Shown: positions 16,023 through 25,696, numbered from the stretch's first letter. The stretch: 64,000 bases of DNA from JACKNG01 sp050184115 (GCA_050184115.1 JBFXAQ010000001.1:1-64000); one strand, 5' to 3'. Made by a program: numbers and translations. Notes: a model not told the origin generated them from the letters alone.

Positions 16023-16802
16023 ATGTCCGCAGGCGTACTGCCCAGCATCCGTTCCGTCCGCGCCGGCACCGCCTGGCTCGCCCTCGTCGCCGTCGCCGCC
16101 GCGGCGTGGTGGTTCCTGCTCGTCTCCGAGCAGGCCATGACGACCATGCAGGGCGAGGGCGCGATCGCCGAGCTCATGTGGCTGCTGATGCGCCCGGGCA
16201 GCGTGCTGCCCTACCTGGGCGCCGCGCTCGTCATGTGGGTGGTGATGATGGTAGCGATGATGACCCCGGCGGTGATGCCGATGGCGGCGGTCTACCGCGG
16301 CCTCTGCAAGGGGCCCCGCCGCAACCTCGCCACCTTCGTCTTCGCCAACGGCTACCTCGCCGCGTGGGCGGCATTCTCCATCGCGGCGGCTGCCTTGCAG
16401 TGGCTGCTGCATGCGCAGGGCGTGCTGCACGGCATGTCGCTGGTGGTCTCGGCGCGCGTTGCCGGTGGTCTCCTCGTCTTCGCCGGCCTCTACCAGCTGA
16501 CGCCCTTGAAGGAGGCCTGCCTCGCCCACTGCCGCAGTCCGCTCGGGTATTTCATGAATCGCTGGCGGGACGGCCTGGGTGGCGCTTTCGCCATGGGTTT
16601 CCGCCACGGCCTCTTCTGCATCGGCTGCTGCTGGGTGCTGATGCTGCTGATGTTCGCCGGCGGCGCCATGAGCGTGACGACCATGGCGGTGCTGGCCGTG
16701 TTCATCCTCGCCGAGCGCCTGCTGCCGGCCGGGCCGTGGGCAGCGCGGGCGCCGGGGATCGCGATGATGGCCCTGGGTGCGGCGGTGGCCGCCGCCGGCT
16801 GA
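16023..16802 (+). CDS. DUF2182 integral membrane protein
   Basis: A 259-residue protein with about six or seven hydrophobic segments. The second carries MWVVMMVAMMTPAVMP and a later one FCIGCCWVLMLLMFAGG; these Met- and Cys-rich helices are the hallmark of DUF2182, described as putative metal-binding. Gene order DUF1326-DUF2182 with a 29-base gap indicates one operon and a shared role at the inner membrane. The start ATG 16023 is chosen because earlier in-frame sequence overlaps the DUF1326 gene. Confidence 0.85.
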   Translation: MSAGVLPSIRSVRAGTAWLALVAVAAAAWWFLLVSEQAMTTMQGEGAIAELMWLLMRPGSVLPYLGAALVMWVVMMVAMMTPAVMPMAAVYRGLCKGPRRNLATFVFANGYLAAWAAFSIAAAALQWLLHAQGVLHGMSLVVSARVAGGLLVFAGLYQLTPLKEACLAHCRSPLGYFMNRWRDGLGGAFAMGFRHGLFCIGCCWVLMLLMFAGGAMSVTTMAVLAVFILAERLLPAGPWAARAPGIAMMALGAAVAAAG

Positions 16803-16816
16803 GCTGGACGACCCTC

Positions 16817-17089
16817 TCAGGCGTCGGGGTCGACGAACTCCTGCGGCTTCGACGAGCCTTCGCCGAAGAAATACTTCTCCATCTCCTGTTCGAGGAAGGC
16901 GCGGTCCTTGGGCTCGATCGGGGTCAGGCGGTACTCGTTGATCAGCATGGTCTGGTGGCGCAGCCACTCCTGCCAGGCATCGCGACTGACGTGTTCGAAG
17001 ATGCGCTGGCCGAGGGTCCCGGGGTAGGGGGGCATCTTGAGGCCTTCGGCCTCGCGATCGAGTTTCACGCAGTGCACGGTTCGGGTCAT
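16817..17089 (-). CDS. yggX: Fe(2+)-trafficking protein YggX
   Basis: The 90-residue protein is full-length and begins MTRTVHCVKL, with Cys7 and the block FEHVSRDAWQEWLRHQTMLINE highly typical (shown here only in part: AWQEWLRHQTMLINE). YggX protects Fe-S clusters against oxidative damage and moves iron within the cytoplasm. It sits 23 bases after mutY on the same strand, the conserved mutY-yggX arrangement of gammaproteobacteria; both have Fe-S/oxidative damage links. Confidence 0.95.
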   Translation of the reverse strand: MTRTVHCVKLDREAEGLKMPPYPGTLGQRIFEHVSRDAWQEWLRHQTMLINEYRLTPIEPKDRAFLEQEMEKYFFGEGSSKPQEFVDPDA

Positions 17090-17112
17090 GCGGATGTCCT
17101 GGCTCGAGGTGT

Positions 17113-18177
17113 TCAGTCGGCGGCGAAGTCGGTCAGCACGGCGAGCAACCGGGGGACCGGCGCCGCGAGGCCAATTCTTGTCGAATCATCCGCCGAATAC
17201 CAGCGCAGGCCGTTGTTTTCCCGTACTTCGAGCGCGGGATCTTCAACTTCGACGACGAGTGGTGTGAGGGCCAGGCGAAAGTGGGTGAAGGTGTGGCTGA
17301 GTGGTGCGAGCACGATCGGCTCGGCACTGAGCGCGTGACCCAAGCGACGTAACGCATCGTCGACGGTGTCCCCATCCGCGACTTCGGGGAAGCTCCACAG
17401 GCCGCCCCAGACGCCGTTGGGCGGGCGCTTCTCCAGCAGCACGCGACCGTGCGCATCGCGCAGCACGAGCAAGTTCGTGCGGCGCTCGGGCAAGGCGCGA
17501 CGCGGGCGCGGCGCCGGGTAATCGGCCATCGTGCCGGCGACATGGGCGGCGCAGTCGCCCGCCAGCGGGCAGGCGTGGCAGAGTGGCCGCGTGCGCGTGC
17601 AGACCGTTGCGCCCAAGTCCATCAGGCCCTGGGTGTAAGCGCGCACGTCGCGCCGCGGCAGCAGGCGTTCGGCGTGTGCCCACAGCGCTTTCAGCACCGC
17701 GCTGTCGCCGGGCCAGCCGGGCTCGGCGTGGTGGCGCGCGAGCACGCGCTTGACGTTGCCGTCGAGGATGGCGGCAGGTTCTTCGTAAGCCAGCGCGAGG
17801 ATGGCGGCGGCCGTCGAGCGGCCGATGCCGGGCAGGGCGGCGAGCGCGTCCTGCGTACGCGGGAACTCGCCGCCGTGCTCGCTGGCGACGATCCGCGCGG
17901 TGCGATGGAGATTGCGCGCGCGGCTGTAGTACCCGAGTCCGGTCCACAGGTGCAGCACTTCGTCCTCGTCGGCGGCGGCGAGATCGCCGACGGCCGGAAA
18001 GCGCGCGGTGAAGCGCGCGAAGTAGGGGATGACCGTCTGCACCTGGGTCTGCTGCAGCATGATCTCCGACAGCCACACGCGGTAGGCAGTGCGGCCCTGC
18101 TGCCAGGGCAGGTCGTGGCGGCCATGGCGCTGCTGCCAGGCGATGACCCGGGCGGCGAATGCGTCGTTCGCACCCAT
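17113..18177 (-). CDS. mutY: A/G-specific adenine glycosylase MutY
   Basis: A 354-residue base-excision repair enzyme that removes adenine mispaired with 8-oxoguanine. Visible are the N-terminal catalytic region WLSEIMLQQTQV, the helix-hairpin-helix ALPGIGRSTAAAIL with the catalytic Asp in AILDGNVKRV, and the Fe-S cluster cysteines in CTRTRPLCHACPLAGDC. The C-terminal NUDIX-like 8-oxoG recognition domain includes RPPNGVWGGLWSFPE. The start at 18177 (MGANDAF) is chosen because further upstream codons show no similarity. It is followed by yggX. Confidence 0.95.
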   Translation of the reverse strand: MGANDAFAARVIAWQQRHGRHDLPWQQGRTAYRVWLSEIMLQQTQVQTVIPYFARFTARFPAVGDLAAADEDEVLHLWTGLGYYSRARNLHRTARIVASEHGGEFPRTQDALAALPGIGRSTAAAILALAYEEPAAILDGNVKRVLARHHAEPGWPGDSAVLKALWAHAERLLPRRDVRAYTQGLMDLGATVCTRTRPLCHACPLAGDCAAHVAGTMADYPAPRPRRALPERRTNLLVLRDAHGRVLLEKRPPNGVWGGLWSFPEVADGDTVDDALRRLGHALSAEPIVLAPLSHTFTHFRLALTPLVVEVEDPALEVRENNGLRWYSADDSTRIGLAAPVPRLLAVLTDFAAD

Positions 18178-18179
18178 GT

Positions 18180-18752
18180 TCAGCCGGCGACGGCAGCGCG
18201 CGCGAGGCGTTCGATATTGCCGCTGGTCTCGCGCACCTCGCGCAGGAACACGCGTTTGAGCACCAGCGGGCCGAGCACGGGCGGGATCCAGAAGTCCGGT
18301 GTCTGCGTGGCGCGGATGCGCATGCGGGTACGGGCGTCGTCGACGGCTTCGAGTTGCCACTCGGCGTGACCGCCGCGAAACGTGCTCTCGGCCGGGATGA
18401 TGGTGGTGCGGATGCTGTCATCCGTCTCGACGAGATCCTCGACAAAGACGATGTCGAAGCAGAACATCAGCACGCATTCGCGCAGCGCCAGCAGGCGTTT
18501 CAAGGCGCCGTCATCGTGGCGCTCCAGCACGCGGCTGTCGGTGATGCTGTCGTTGACGCGTTCGAGCTGCTCGTAGTCGGTGACCACGGTGTGGACGGCA
18601 TCGCGCGGCGCGGCGAGCACGGCGCTGAACTCGTAGGTATAGGTCTGGCCGTGAAACTCGATGTACGCGCGCTCGTCGTCACCGGCAGTCGCCGCGAGCG
18701 GCGACAGCGCGCTGACCAGCAGCAGGCTTCGCCCGGCACGCCTCACGCGCAC
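18180..18752 (-). CDS. Exported SRPBCC-like protein
   Basis: About 190 residues from a GTG at 18752 (a second GTG at 18746). A short signal peptide is visible, LLLVSALSPLAATAGDDE. The body has the START/polyketide-cyclase (SRPBCC) pattern seen in RatA/coenzyme Q-binding relatives: AVLAAPRDAVHTVVTDYEQL at the first helix, and a final long helix EVRETSGNIERLAR. It probably binds a hydrophobic ligand in the periplasm. It lies between asmA and mutY with gaps of 7 and 2 bases, so it is in the same operon; usually those two are direct neighbours. Confidence 0.65.
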   Translation of the reverse strand: MRVRRAGRSLLLVSALSPLAATAGDDERAYIEFHGQTYTYEFSAVLAAPRDAVHTVVTDYEQLERVNDSITDSRVLERHDDGALKRLLALRECVLMFCFDIVFVEDLVETDDSIRTTIIPAESTFRGGHAEWQLEAVDDARTRMRIRATQTPDFWIPPVLGPLVLKRVFLREVRETSGNIERLARAAVAG

Positions 18753-18759
18753 GGCGGGA

Positions 18760-21700
18760 TCAGAACTTGAACAGCTTCTTGAGCGCTTCGCCGGCGTCGC
18801 CCGGGATGACCTTCTCGAGCTTGTCGCCGATGGCGTCCTGGACCTTCTTCTTCGCCGCGCTCTGCACCACCTGCTTGAGGATGTCGCCGACATCCGGCAG
18901 GCAACTCGGTGATTCGATCGAACCGCGGCAGGCAATCGGCACGGCGTAGCCGCCGAGGTTGTAATTGGCCGTCCCCGTCGTTTGCCGTGTCTCGTCGACG
19001 GCGAGCTGCAGGTCGTACTTGACGCTCATGTCGTGGAGGTTGGCGAGCATGCCCTTGCCGGTGATCTTGAAGCCGTCGCCGGCGAGCACGAGGTCCTGGT
19101 TGTGAATGACGCCGTTGTTGGCGTTCAGGGTGCCGCCGAGCGAGGTGAAGCGTGTCTCGCCACCCTTCGGCACCGGCACCGGGCACTTGCACTCGATGAT
19201 CTGCTCGACCGCGCGCAGCACGGCGACGGCGTCGACGCCGCGGAACACGCCGTTGACGGTGTTGAAGCGGCCTTGGCCGGAGAGGCTCTTCTTCATACGA
19301 TCGGCATCGCCGCCGGTCGCGTTCAAGGCCGCATCGAAGCTGACCTGGCCCGACAGCGAGTTGTTCTGCACGGTGTCGACGAGCAGAGGTTCGACGTTGA
19401 CGTTGGCGAGCTTGGTGTTGAGACCGAGCAGCGGTTGGGCGCCCTTGGCGTTGAGATTGATGACGCCGTCGTAGCGGCCCTGGTAGAGCTCGGCAGCAAG
19501 CGGCGCGAGCTTGATGTCGCCGCCGTCGGCGTTGATGGAGAACTTCACGTTCGACAGTTTCGCGCCGGACAGCTTCAGCTGGCCGATGAGGAGATCGCCC
19601 TTGATCTTGAGCGCGCGCAGCGTCTCCACCGGCAGCTCGCTCGCAGCGCCTGCTGCCGCCGCTTCGGGCGTCACCGGCCGCGCCTGGCCGGGTGGGGTCG
19701 GTTCGAGGTAGCGGTCGGCGTCGAGGTTGTCGATACCGATGCCGAAGCGCAGATCAGGGCCGGCGAAGTCTGCGACGTCGACATTGCCCTGGATCTTGGT
19801 GTCGTCGAGGGTTATGGCGAGCTTGTCGAGCTTGGCGCTCTTGGCCGTGCCCGCGAGCTGGCTGTTGAGGCCGATGCGGGTGAGCGCCTTGGGATCGGCG
19901 GTCTTCGGCACCGGCTTGTTGAGGCTCGCGAGCAGGTTGCGCAGGTTGAACACCGGCACGTCGAGAGAACCGGTGTAGCTCATCTCCTTCGACAGGTTGA
20001 CGACGTCGAGATTGGCCCTTGCGTTGAGGCCGAGGCCGGTCACGGCCAGATCCTTCACGGTAAGGGTGTCCTGGTCGAGATTGGCGCGCGCGCTGCCACT
20101 GGTGATTTTGAGGTCGACCGGCTTGCCGACCTCGGGGCTCACCACCTGCGTGGTCACGGTGAAGGGCGCGAAGGTGAGATCCGACAGGCTGCCCTTCACG
20201 CCGAGATCGAGGTTCAGCGTCCTCAGCGACTTGGCGAGGTCGGCCTGCCCGGCGCTGCGTAGCAGCGTGCCGAGATCGGCGCTGGTGACGCCGAGCTTGC
20301 CATCGAGCTGGCCACGCCCCTTCTCGAAATCGACGCCATCGCCTTTCAGGGCGCCCTTGACGTCGAGTCCCATCAGCTGCGCGCTCAGGGTCGGCACTTC
20401 GAGGCGGCCGCTGCCGAGATCGGTGTCGAAGCCGGCCGCGAGGGCGAAGGCGCGGTCCTTCTCCTTGGCGAGCCCGGCGGCGAGATCGCGCAGGCCCGCG
20501 CCGTCGGCCTGGAACTGCGAGGCGATGGCCAGCAGCGCCGGCAGGTCGGCGCCGCGCGCCTCGAGCTTGCCCTTGGCGGCCGGCTTGTCGCCGTCGATGC
20601 CGCTGGCCGAGACGTTGCCGGTGACGCTGTTGCCGAGCAGTTTTGCGTCCAGCGCCGGCACCACGGCCGTGCCCTTGGCGAGGTCGGCGTCGACGTCGGC
20701 CTTGACCGTGAACGACTTGTCGGCGGCGCTGCCGAGCGCGGCGTTGAGGCTCTTGATGGCTTCACCGTCGGCACCCTGGAACTGCGCGATGACGGTGGCG
20801 AGCGTGGGGAAGTCCGGGCCCTGGGCGGTGAGGCTGGCCTTGATCGCCGGCTTGTCGGTGTCGGCGTGGGTGGCATGAACCTCGCCGGCTATGGTGTTGC
20901 CGAGCAGCTTCGCGTCGAGGCGCGGCAGGTCGGCGCGGCCGGCGCCGAGGTCGGCGTCCAGATCGGCGTTGATGGCGAAGGATTTGTCGGCGGCGCGTGC
21001 GAGGGCTTCGCGCAGGCTCTTCAGCGTCGCCGCGTCGGCACCCTGCAACTGGCCGAGCACGGCAAGCAGGGTCGGCAGGTCGGGGCCGCTCGCCGAGAGC
21101 TGGCCGGTGGCGGCCGGCTTGTCGGTGTTGGCGCGGCTGGCCTTGAAACTGCCGCCGAGGGTGGCGCCGAGAAGCTTGCCGTCGAGTTCGCTGACGACGA
21201 CCTCGCCCGTGTCCATGTCGGCGTCGAAGGCGGTCTTGAAGTGGAAGCCGCGCTCGGCGACGCCGCCGAGTTGCTTGCCAACCGGCAGCTGGAAGGCGTT
21301 GAAGATGGCGGCCAGGTCCTCGCCCGTCAGCTCCAGCCTGCCGCTCGCGCTGGGGCGCTCGGCCTCGATGTCGCGGGCTTCGAAGCCACCGCTGAGCGCG
21401 GTGCCGAGTCCGTTCAGGCTGATGTCGCTGATGCTGGCCGTGCCGGCACCGCGATTGATGTCGACCTTGGCGCCGAAATCCACCGTCGCCATGCCGCCCG
21501 GCAGATGATTGCCGCGCAGCACGGTGTTGAGCGCGAGCGGCGTGATGACGTAGTGCTCGTCGTCGAGATCGTAGGACACCGTGCCGCTCAGCTTGACATC
21601 GCTGTCGAGCGCGGGCTGGTTGGCCACGGCGGTGAGCGCGAGTTCGAAATCGACCGGTTCGCCGAAGGTCAGCGCGCCGGTGTGAGCGTTGAGCTTGCTG

Positions 21701-22218
21701 ATGGTGACGTCCTGCCCGCTGGTGGCGTCGCGCCAGGTCAGCGCGGCGTCCTTGATGTCGACACCACCGAGCACGATCGCGGCAAGGCCGTCGCCGCCGC
21801 CCGATTCCTCGCCACCGCCGCCGGCGAGGTCGTCGAAATTCGAGATGCCGTCGGCATTGCGCGCGAGGTTGACGCGGATGCCGTGCAGGACGACGGTGTC
21901 CATTTCCAGGCGTCGGCTGAGCAGCGGCAGGGTGGCGACGGCGACCTGGATGTCGTCGGCGGCGAACATCGGCTCGTCACCGAAACCGGGTGCGTTACCG
22001 AGCGCGAGCGGCCCGGCCTTGAGCCTGATCTTGGGCCAGAAGGCCATCTCGATCGGCCCTTCCAGGCTCAGCGTGCGCCCGGTCGCTTCCTGCACCTTGG
22101 CCGCGATGGCGTCCTTGTGATCGTTGGGATCGAAGGTCGAGAGGAAGACCGCGGCACCGCCGACCACGACGACCACGGCGACGACGATGACGATGAGGAG
22201 AATCTTGATTGCCTTCAT
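18760..22218 (-). CDS. asmA: AsmA-family protein with internal repeats
   Basis: A 1152-residue protein, far longer than E. coli AsmA (about 617). It has an N-terminal membrane anchor (residues 5-28), then the AsmA N-domain opening FDPNDHKDAIAAKVQEATGR, and a C-terminal AsmA_2-type domain including SGQVSFDAALNATGGD. Between them lie at least three tandem units of about 88-89 residues beginning near residues 336, 424 and 513, each with LDxKLLGxT/S, DKPA and AADKSF; a weaker fourth starts near 602. AsmA-like proteins span the periplasm and take part in phospholipid transport to the outer membrane; the repeats may lengthen the hydrophobic groove. Confidence 0.9.
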   Translation of the reverse strand: MKAIKILLIVIVVAVVVVVGGAAVFLSTFDPNDHKDAIAAKVQEATGRTLSLEGPIEMAFWPKIRLKAGPLALGNAPGFGDEPMFAADDIQVAVATLPLLSRRLEMDTVVLHGIRVNLARNADGISNFDDLAGGGGEESGGGDGLAAIVLGGVDIKDAALTWRDATSGQDVTISKLNAHTGALTFGEPVDFELALTAVANQPALDSDVKLSGTVSYDLDDEHYVITPLALNTVLRGNHLPGGMATVDFGAKVDINRGAGTASISDISLNGLGTALSGGFEARDIEAERPSASGRLELTGEDLAAIFNAFQLPVGKQLGGVAERGFHFKTAFDADMDTGEVVVSELDGKLLGATLGGSFKASRANTDKPAATGQLSASGPDLPTLLAVLGQLQGADAATLKSLREALARAADKSFAINADLDADLGAGRADLPRLDAKLLGNTIAGEVHATHADTDKPAIKASLTAQGPDFPTLATVIAQFQGADGEAIKSLNAALGSAADKSFTVKADVDADLAKGTAVVPALDAKLLGNSVTGNVSASGIDGDKPAAKGKLEARGADLPALLAIASQFQADGAGLRDLAAGLAKEKDRAFALAAGFDTDLGSGRLEVPTLSAQLMGLDVKGALKGDGVDFEKGRGQLDGKLGVTSADLGTLLRSAGQADLAKSLRTLNLDLGVKGSLSDLTFAPFTVTTQVVSPEVGKPVDLKITSGSARANLDQDTLTVKDLAVTGLGLNARANLDVVNLSKEMSYTGSLDVPVFNLRNLLASLNKPVPKTADPKALTRIGLNSQLAGTAKSAKLDKLAITLDDTKIQGNVDVADFAGPDLRFGIGIDNLDADRYLEPTPPGQARPVTPEAAAAGAASELPVETLRALKIKGDLLIGQLKLSGAKLSNVKFSINADGGDIKLAPLAAELYQGRYDGVINLNAKGAQPLLGLNTKLANVNVEPLLVDTVQNNSLSGQVSFDAALNATGGDADRMKKSLSGQGRFNTVNGVFRGVDAVAVLRAVEQIIECKCPVPVPKGGETRFTSLGGTLNANNGVIHNQDLVLAGDGFKITGKGMLANLHDMSVKYDLQLAVDETRQTTGTANYNLGGYAVPIACRGSIESPSCLPDVGDILKQVVQSAAKKKVQDAIGDKLEKVIPGDAGEALKKLFKF

Positions 22219-22269
22219 GCCTTGCTCCTGGTGGCGCGCGGCGAGCGGATGACGACAGCAGTCATCCGT

Positions 22270-23697
22270 TCATCCCATGACGCGCTTGATGCGATCGCGG
22301 GCGCGCACGCACGCGGCCCTGACCTGGGCCGGCGCGGTGCCGCCGAAGTGGTTGCGCGCGTTGAGCACGCGGTCCATGTCCAGTACGTCGTAGATGGATT
22401 CGTCGAGGCCGGCGTCGAAACGCCGATAGTCCTCGAGCGGGAGTTCGTGGAGTTCGCAACCGCGCTCGACGGCGAGCGCCACGGCGCCGCCGACCACGGC
22501 GTGGGCGTCGCGGAAGGGCCGCCCCATGCGTACCAGGTGATCGGCGAGATCGGTCGCGGCGATGAAACCCTGGGCGGCGGCGGCGCGCAGACGCTCGCGG
22601 CGCACGCGCAGCGTCGGCACGAGTTCGGCGAACGCGCGTGTGCAGGCGGCCAGGGTATCGATGAGATCGAACACCGGTTCCTTGTCTTCCTGGTTGTCCT
22701 TGTTGTAAGCCAGCGGTTGTCCCTTCATGAGCGTGATCAGGGCGACCAGGTGGCCGACCACGCGGCCCGACTTGCCGCGCACCAGTTCCGGCACGTCCGG
22801 GTTCTTCTTCTGCGGCATCATCGACGAGCCGGTGCAGAAGGCGTCGTCCAGATCGACAAAGCCGAAGGCCTGCGAGTTCCACAGTACGAGTTCCTCGGCC
22901 ATGCGCGAGTAGTGCACCATGATCAGCGCACCGACCGCCGCGAACTCGATCGCGAAGTCGCGATCACTGACCGCGTCGAGGGAATTCTCGGCGACGGCGT
23001 CGAAACCGAGCAGCTCGGCGGTGCGCTGGCGATCGATGGGAAAGGTGGTCCCGGCCAGGGCGCCGGCGCCGAGCGGCAGCACGTTGACCCGGCGGCGGCA
23101 GTCGTCGAGACGATCGGCGTCGCGCAGCAGCATCTCGAACCAGGCCAGCATGTGGTGACCGAAGGACACCGGTTGCGCCGCCTGCAAGTGGGTGAAGCCC
23201 GGCATGAGGGTGTCGGCCTCGCGCTCGGCAAGCACCACCAGGGCTTCGAGCAGGCGGCCGAGGTTGCCCTTCAGGGCATCGATCTGGCCGCGCAGGTAGA
23301 GGCGGATGTCGGTCGCCACCTGGTCGTTGCGCGAGCGCGCGGTGTGCAGTTTCTTGCCGACCTCGCCGACGTGGCCGACCAGCGCGCGCTCGACGTTCAT
23401 GTGCACGTCTTCGAGCTTGACCGACCACTGGAAGCGGCCGACCTCGATATCGGCACGCACGAGGCCGAGACCGCGTTCGATCTCGGCAAACTCGTCGGCG
23501 CCGAGCACGCCGCATTCGGAGAGCATGCGTGCATGGGCGATGGAACCCTCGATGTCGCACAGCGCGAGGCGCTGATCGAAAGTGACCGAGGCGGTGAATT
23601 CCTCGACGAAGGCGTCCGTCGGGGCGGTGAAGCGCCCGCCCCAGGGCTTGTCGGCGGCGGCGGTGCTGGGGTTGTCGTTGGGCTCGGTGGTCGACAT
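22270..23697 (-). CDS. argH: Argininosuccinate lyase
   Basis: The 475-residue enzyme splits argininosuccinate into arginine and fumarate, the last step of arginine biosynthesis. The superfamily signature GSSMMPQKKNPD with the catalytic Ser is present, as are the earlier HARSRNDQVATD and the N-terminal WGGRFTAPTD. Start 23697 gives a normal-length protein. The gene diverges from the algZ/algR-like pair, an arrangement known from Pseudomonas (argH next to algZ-algR). Confidence 0.96.
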   Translation of the reverse strand: MSTTEPNDNPSTAAADKPWGGRFTAPTDAFVEEFTASVTFDQRLALCDIEGSIAHARMLSECGVLGADEFAEIERGLGLVRADIEVGRFQWSVKLEDVHMNVERALVGHVGEVGKKLHTARSRNDQVATDIRLYLRGQIDALKGNLGRLLEALVVLAEREADTLMPGFTHLQAAQPVSFGHHMLAWFEMLLRDADRLDDCRRRVNVLPLGAGALAGTTFPIDRQRTAELLGFDAVAENSLDAVSDRDFAIEFAAVGALIMVHYSRMAEELVLWNSQAFGFVDLDDAFCTGSSMMPQKKNPDVPELVRGKSGRVVGHLVALITLMKGQPLAYNKDNQEDKEPVFDLIDTLAACTRAFAELVPTLRVRRERLRAAAAQGFIAATDLADHLVRMGRPFRDAHAVVGGAVALAVERGCELHELPLEDYRRFDAGLDESIYDVLDMDRVLNARNHFGGTAPAQVRAACVRARDRIKRVMG

Positions 23698-23790
23698 GGA
23701 TGGCGGCTCGGCGTGCTCGGTTCGAAGCGACCCGCGACCAGCGCCGCGGGCAGTGCCGCCGGCCGTCGAGGGGACCAGGAAAGTCCGCGC

Positions 23791-23796
23791 AGTATA
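23791..23796 (-). promoter_or_regulatory. Possible -10 element of argH
   Basis: On the minus strand GCTATACT appears 94 bases ahead of argH; TATACT fits a sigma-70 -10 box. The -35 region is not convincing, and a GGCGCC-TTC-GGCGCC dyad (23802-23816) lies just upstream. The identical GCTATACT occurs ahead of the gene at 29168-29704. Confidence 0.3.
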
Positions 23797-23879
23797 GCCC
23801 AGGCGCCTTCGGCGCCGCCGATTGACCGCCCGGCAAGGGTCTCCCACACTGCCTCGCCAACGACGCCGACGGCCACGCC

Positions 23880-24956
23880 ATGAAGGACACCACCGAGCGC
23901 GCGACAGGCGGCCGACCGGGCGAGGGCGGCGCCGTCTTCCTGCCCGACTTGTGCGGTTTCACCGCACTGTTCGTCGTCGTCGTCGTGGCCGAACTGGTGG
24001 CCTTGATCATCGTCATCGCGAGCGGCGGTTTCGGCATCGATTTCATCGACGAATTGGCGTTGCTGTCGCTCTATACCCAGTGGCTGGGCCTCTCCGCGGC
24101 GGGCGTGCTGTGCCTCGCGCGGCGCGCGCTGAACGGCCTCGACGAGCGCGCCATCGTCGTGCTGTCCTTCCTCCTCGCGTTGTCGACGACCTGGGCGGTG
24201 GCCGAGCTGGCCTGGTGGGTGATCAATCCGCTCGTCGGCACCGGCGACCTGATCCGCATCTCGCGCGGCGACTTTGTCGGTCGCACGGTGGTCATCGGCG
24301 GCGTGGTCGCGGCGCTGGTGCTGCGGTACTTCTACGTGCAGTTCCACTACCGCCAGCGTATCGCCTCCGAAGCCTCGGCGCGCCTGCAGGCCTTGCAGGC
24401 GCGCATCCGTCCGCACTTCTTCTTCAACTGCATGAACACCATCGCGAGCCTGACCCGCTCCGACCCGGCGCTGGCCGAGCGCGCGGTGGAGGATCTCGCC
24501 GATCTCTTTCGTGCCAGTCTCAGCGACGCCGCGACGCCGGTCACCGTGGCCGAGGAGATCGCCTTCGTCGAGCGCTATCTCAACATCGAGCGCCTGCGCC
24601 TGGGCGAGCGCCTCGCGGTGAACTGGCAGGTGGCGGACCTGCCTCCGAGCGCGCGCCTGCCCCTGCTCAGCCTGCAGCCGATCGTCGAGAACGCCATCTA
24701 TCACGGCATCGAGCCGGCCCGCGCCGGCGGCACCATCGCCATCAGCGCGGCGGTCGATGGCGGGCGCCTGGTGGTCGACATCACCAACCCGTTCGGTGCC
24801 GACGGCGGCGGCCATCACCGCGGCAACCGCATCGCGCTCGACAACGTGCGCGAGCGCCTGCGCGCGCTCTACGGTGCCGGCGCGAGCCTCGTTGCCGGGC
24901 CGGAAGGCGCACTCTACCGCGTGCGGCTCGCGGTACCGCTGGAGGGCGAGGGATGA
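23880..24956 (+). CDS. AlgZ/LytS-type sensor histidine kinase
   Basis: A 358-residue membrane kinase. Four hydrophobic segments fill residues about 20-155. The cytoplasmic part is of the His_kinase (PF06580) class: phospho-acceptor His in RPHFFFNCMNTIASL near residue 180, the N-box in IVENAIYHGIEPA and the Gly-rich ATP lid near DNVRERLRALYG. These kinases have no ordinary HisKA domain and partner with LytTR regulators. Its stop overlaps the start of the next gene (ATGA). In Pseudomonas the equivalent AlgZ/FimS controls alginate and type IV pili through AlgR; the target here is not shown. Confidence 0.88.
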   Translation: MKDTTERATGGRPGEGGAVFLPDLCGFTALFVVVVVAELVALIIVIASGGFGIDFIDELALLSLYTQWLGLSAAGVLCLARRALNGLDERAIVVLSFLLALSTTWAVAELAWWVINPLVGTGDLIRISRGDFVGRTVVIGGVVAALVLRYFYVQFHYRQRIASEASARLQALQARIRPHFFFNCMNTIASLTRSDPALAERAVEDLADLFRASLSDAATPVTVAEEIAFVERYLNIERLRLGERLAVNWQVADLPPSARLPLLSLQPIVENAIYHGIEPARAGGTIAISAAVDGGRLVVDITNPFGADGGGHHRGNRIALDNVRERLRALYGAGASLVAGPEGALYRVRLAVPLEGEG

Positions 24957-25687
24957 GGATCCTCGTCGTCGACGACGAACCGCTGGCGCGGCGACGGCTG
25001 TGCTCGCAGCTCGCCGAACTCGGCTACGAGGATGTCGTCGGCGAAGCCGCCGACGGCCTCGAAGCGCTCGCCGCGGTGGCGGCGCATGGGCCTGACCTCG
25101 TGCTGCTCGACGTGCGCATGCCGGGCATGGACGGCCTCGAGGCGGCGCGGCATCTCGCGCGCCTCGAGGTGCCGCCGCTGGTCGTCTTCACGACAGCCTA
25201 CGACGAGCACGCGCTGGCCGCGTTCGAGACCCATGCCGTCGACTACCTGCTCAAGCCCATCCGCACCGAGCGCCTCGGCGAGGCCCTGCTGCGCGCGGCG
25301 CAGTTGCGCGTCGGGCGCCAGGCGCTGGCGCCGGCCGTCGCGGCGATCCCCGGCCAGCGCCGTCACGTCAGCGCCGTGGTCGGCGGTGCGCTGCGCCTGC
25401 TGCCCATCGCCGAGGTCGTCTACTTCCAGGCCGACCAGGGTTACGTCAGCGCGGTGTCGCCGGGCTCACGCCTGCTCATCGAGGATTCGCTGCGTGCGCT
25501 GGAGGAGGAGTTCGGCGAGCAGTTCGTGCGCGTGCACCGCAATGCGCTGGTCAACCCGACGGAGGTCAAGGCCCTCGAACGCGATGCCGAGGGAAATACC
25601 GTGGTCGTGTTCCAGCGTCTGCCGGAACGCCTGCTGGTCAGCCGGCGCCTGCTCGGCGCGGTTCGCAAGCGCCTGCGCGAGGGCTGA
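24953..25687 (+). CDS. LytTR response regulator (AlgR-like)
   Basis: A 244-residue regulator. The receiver domain has the acidic pocket VVDDEP, the phosphorylated Asp in LLDVRMPGMDG near residue 54 and the Lys in DYLLKPI. Residues about 145-240 form a LytTR DNA-binding domain (VVYFQADQGYVSAV, then FVRVHRNALVNP). It is co-translated with the upstream kinase, forming an AlgZ/AlgR-like two-component system. AlgR binds direct repeats in target promoters; none was sought out here. Confidence 0.9.
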   Translation: MRILVVDDEPLARRRLCSQLAELGYEDVVGEAADGLEALAAVAAHGPDLVLLDVRMPGMDGLEAARHLARLEVPPLVVFTTAYDEHALAAFETHAVDYLLKPIRTERLGEALLRAAQLRVGRQALAPAVAAIPGQRRHVSAVVGGALRLLPIAEVVYFQADQGYVSAVSPGSRLLIEDSLRALEEEFGEQFVRVHRNALVNPTEVKALERDAEGNTVVVFQRLPERLLVSRRLLGAVRKRLREG

Positions 25688-25696
25688 TTCGAGCGC

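Noticed and set aside
20866..23883. 1005-codon open frame on the plus strand across asmA and argH
   Set aside because: Product has no domain and is opposite two well-supported genes; third-position GC explains the open frame.
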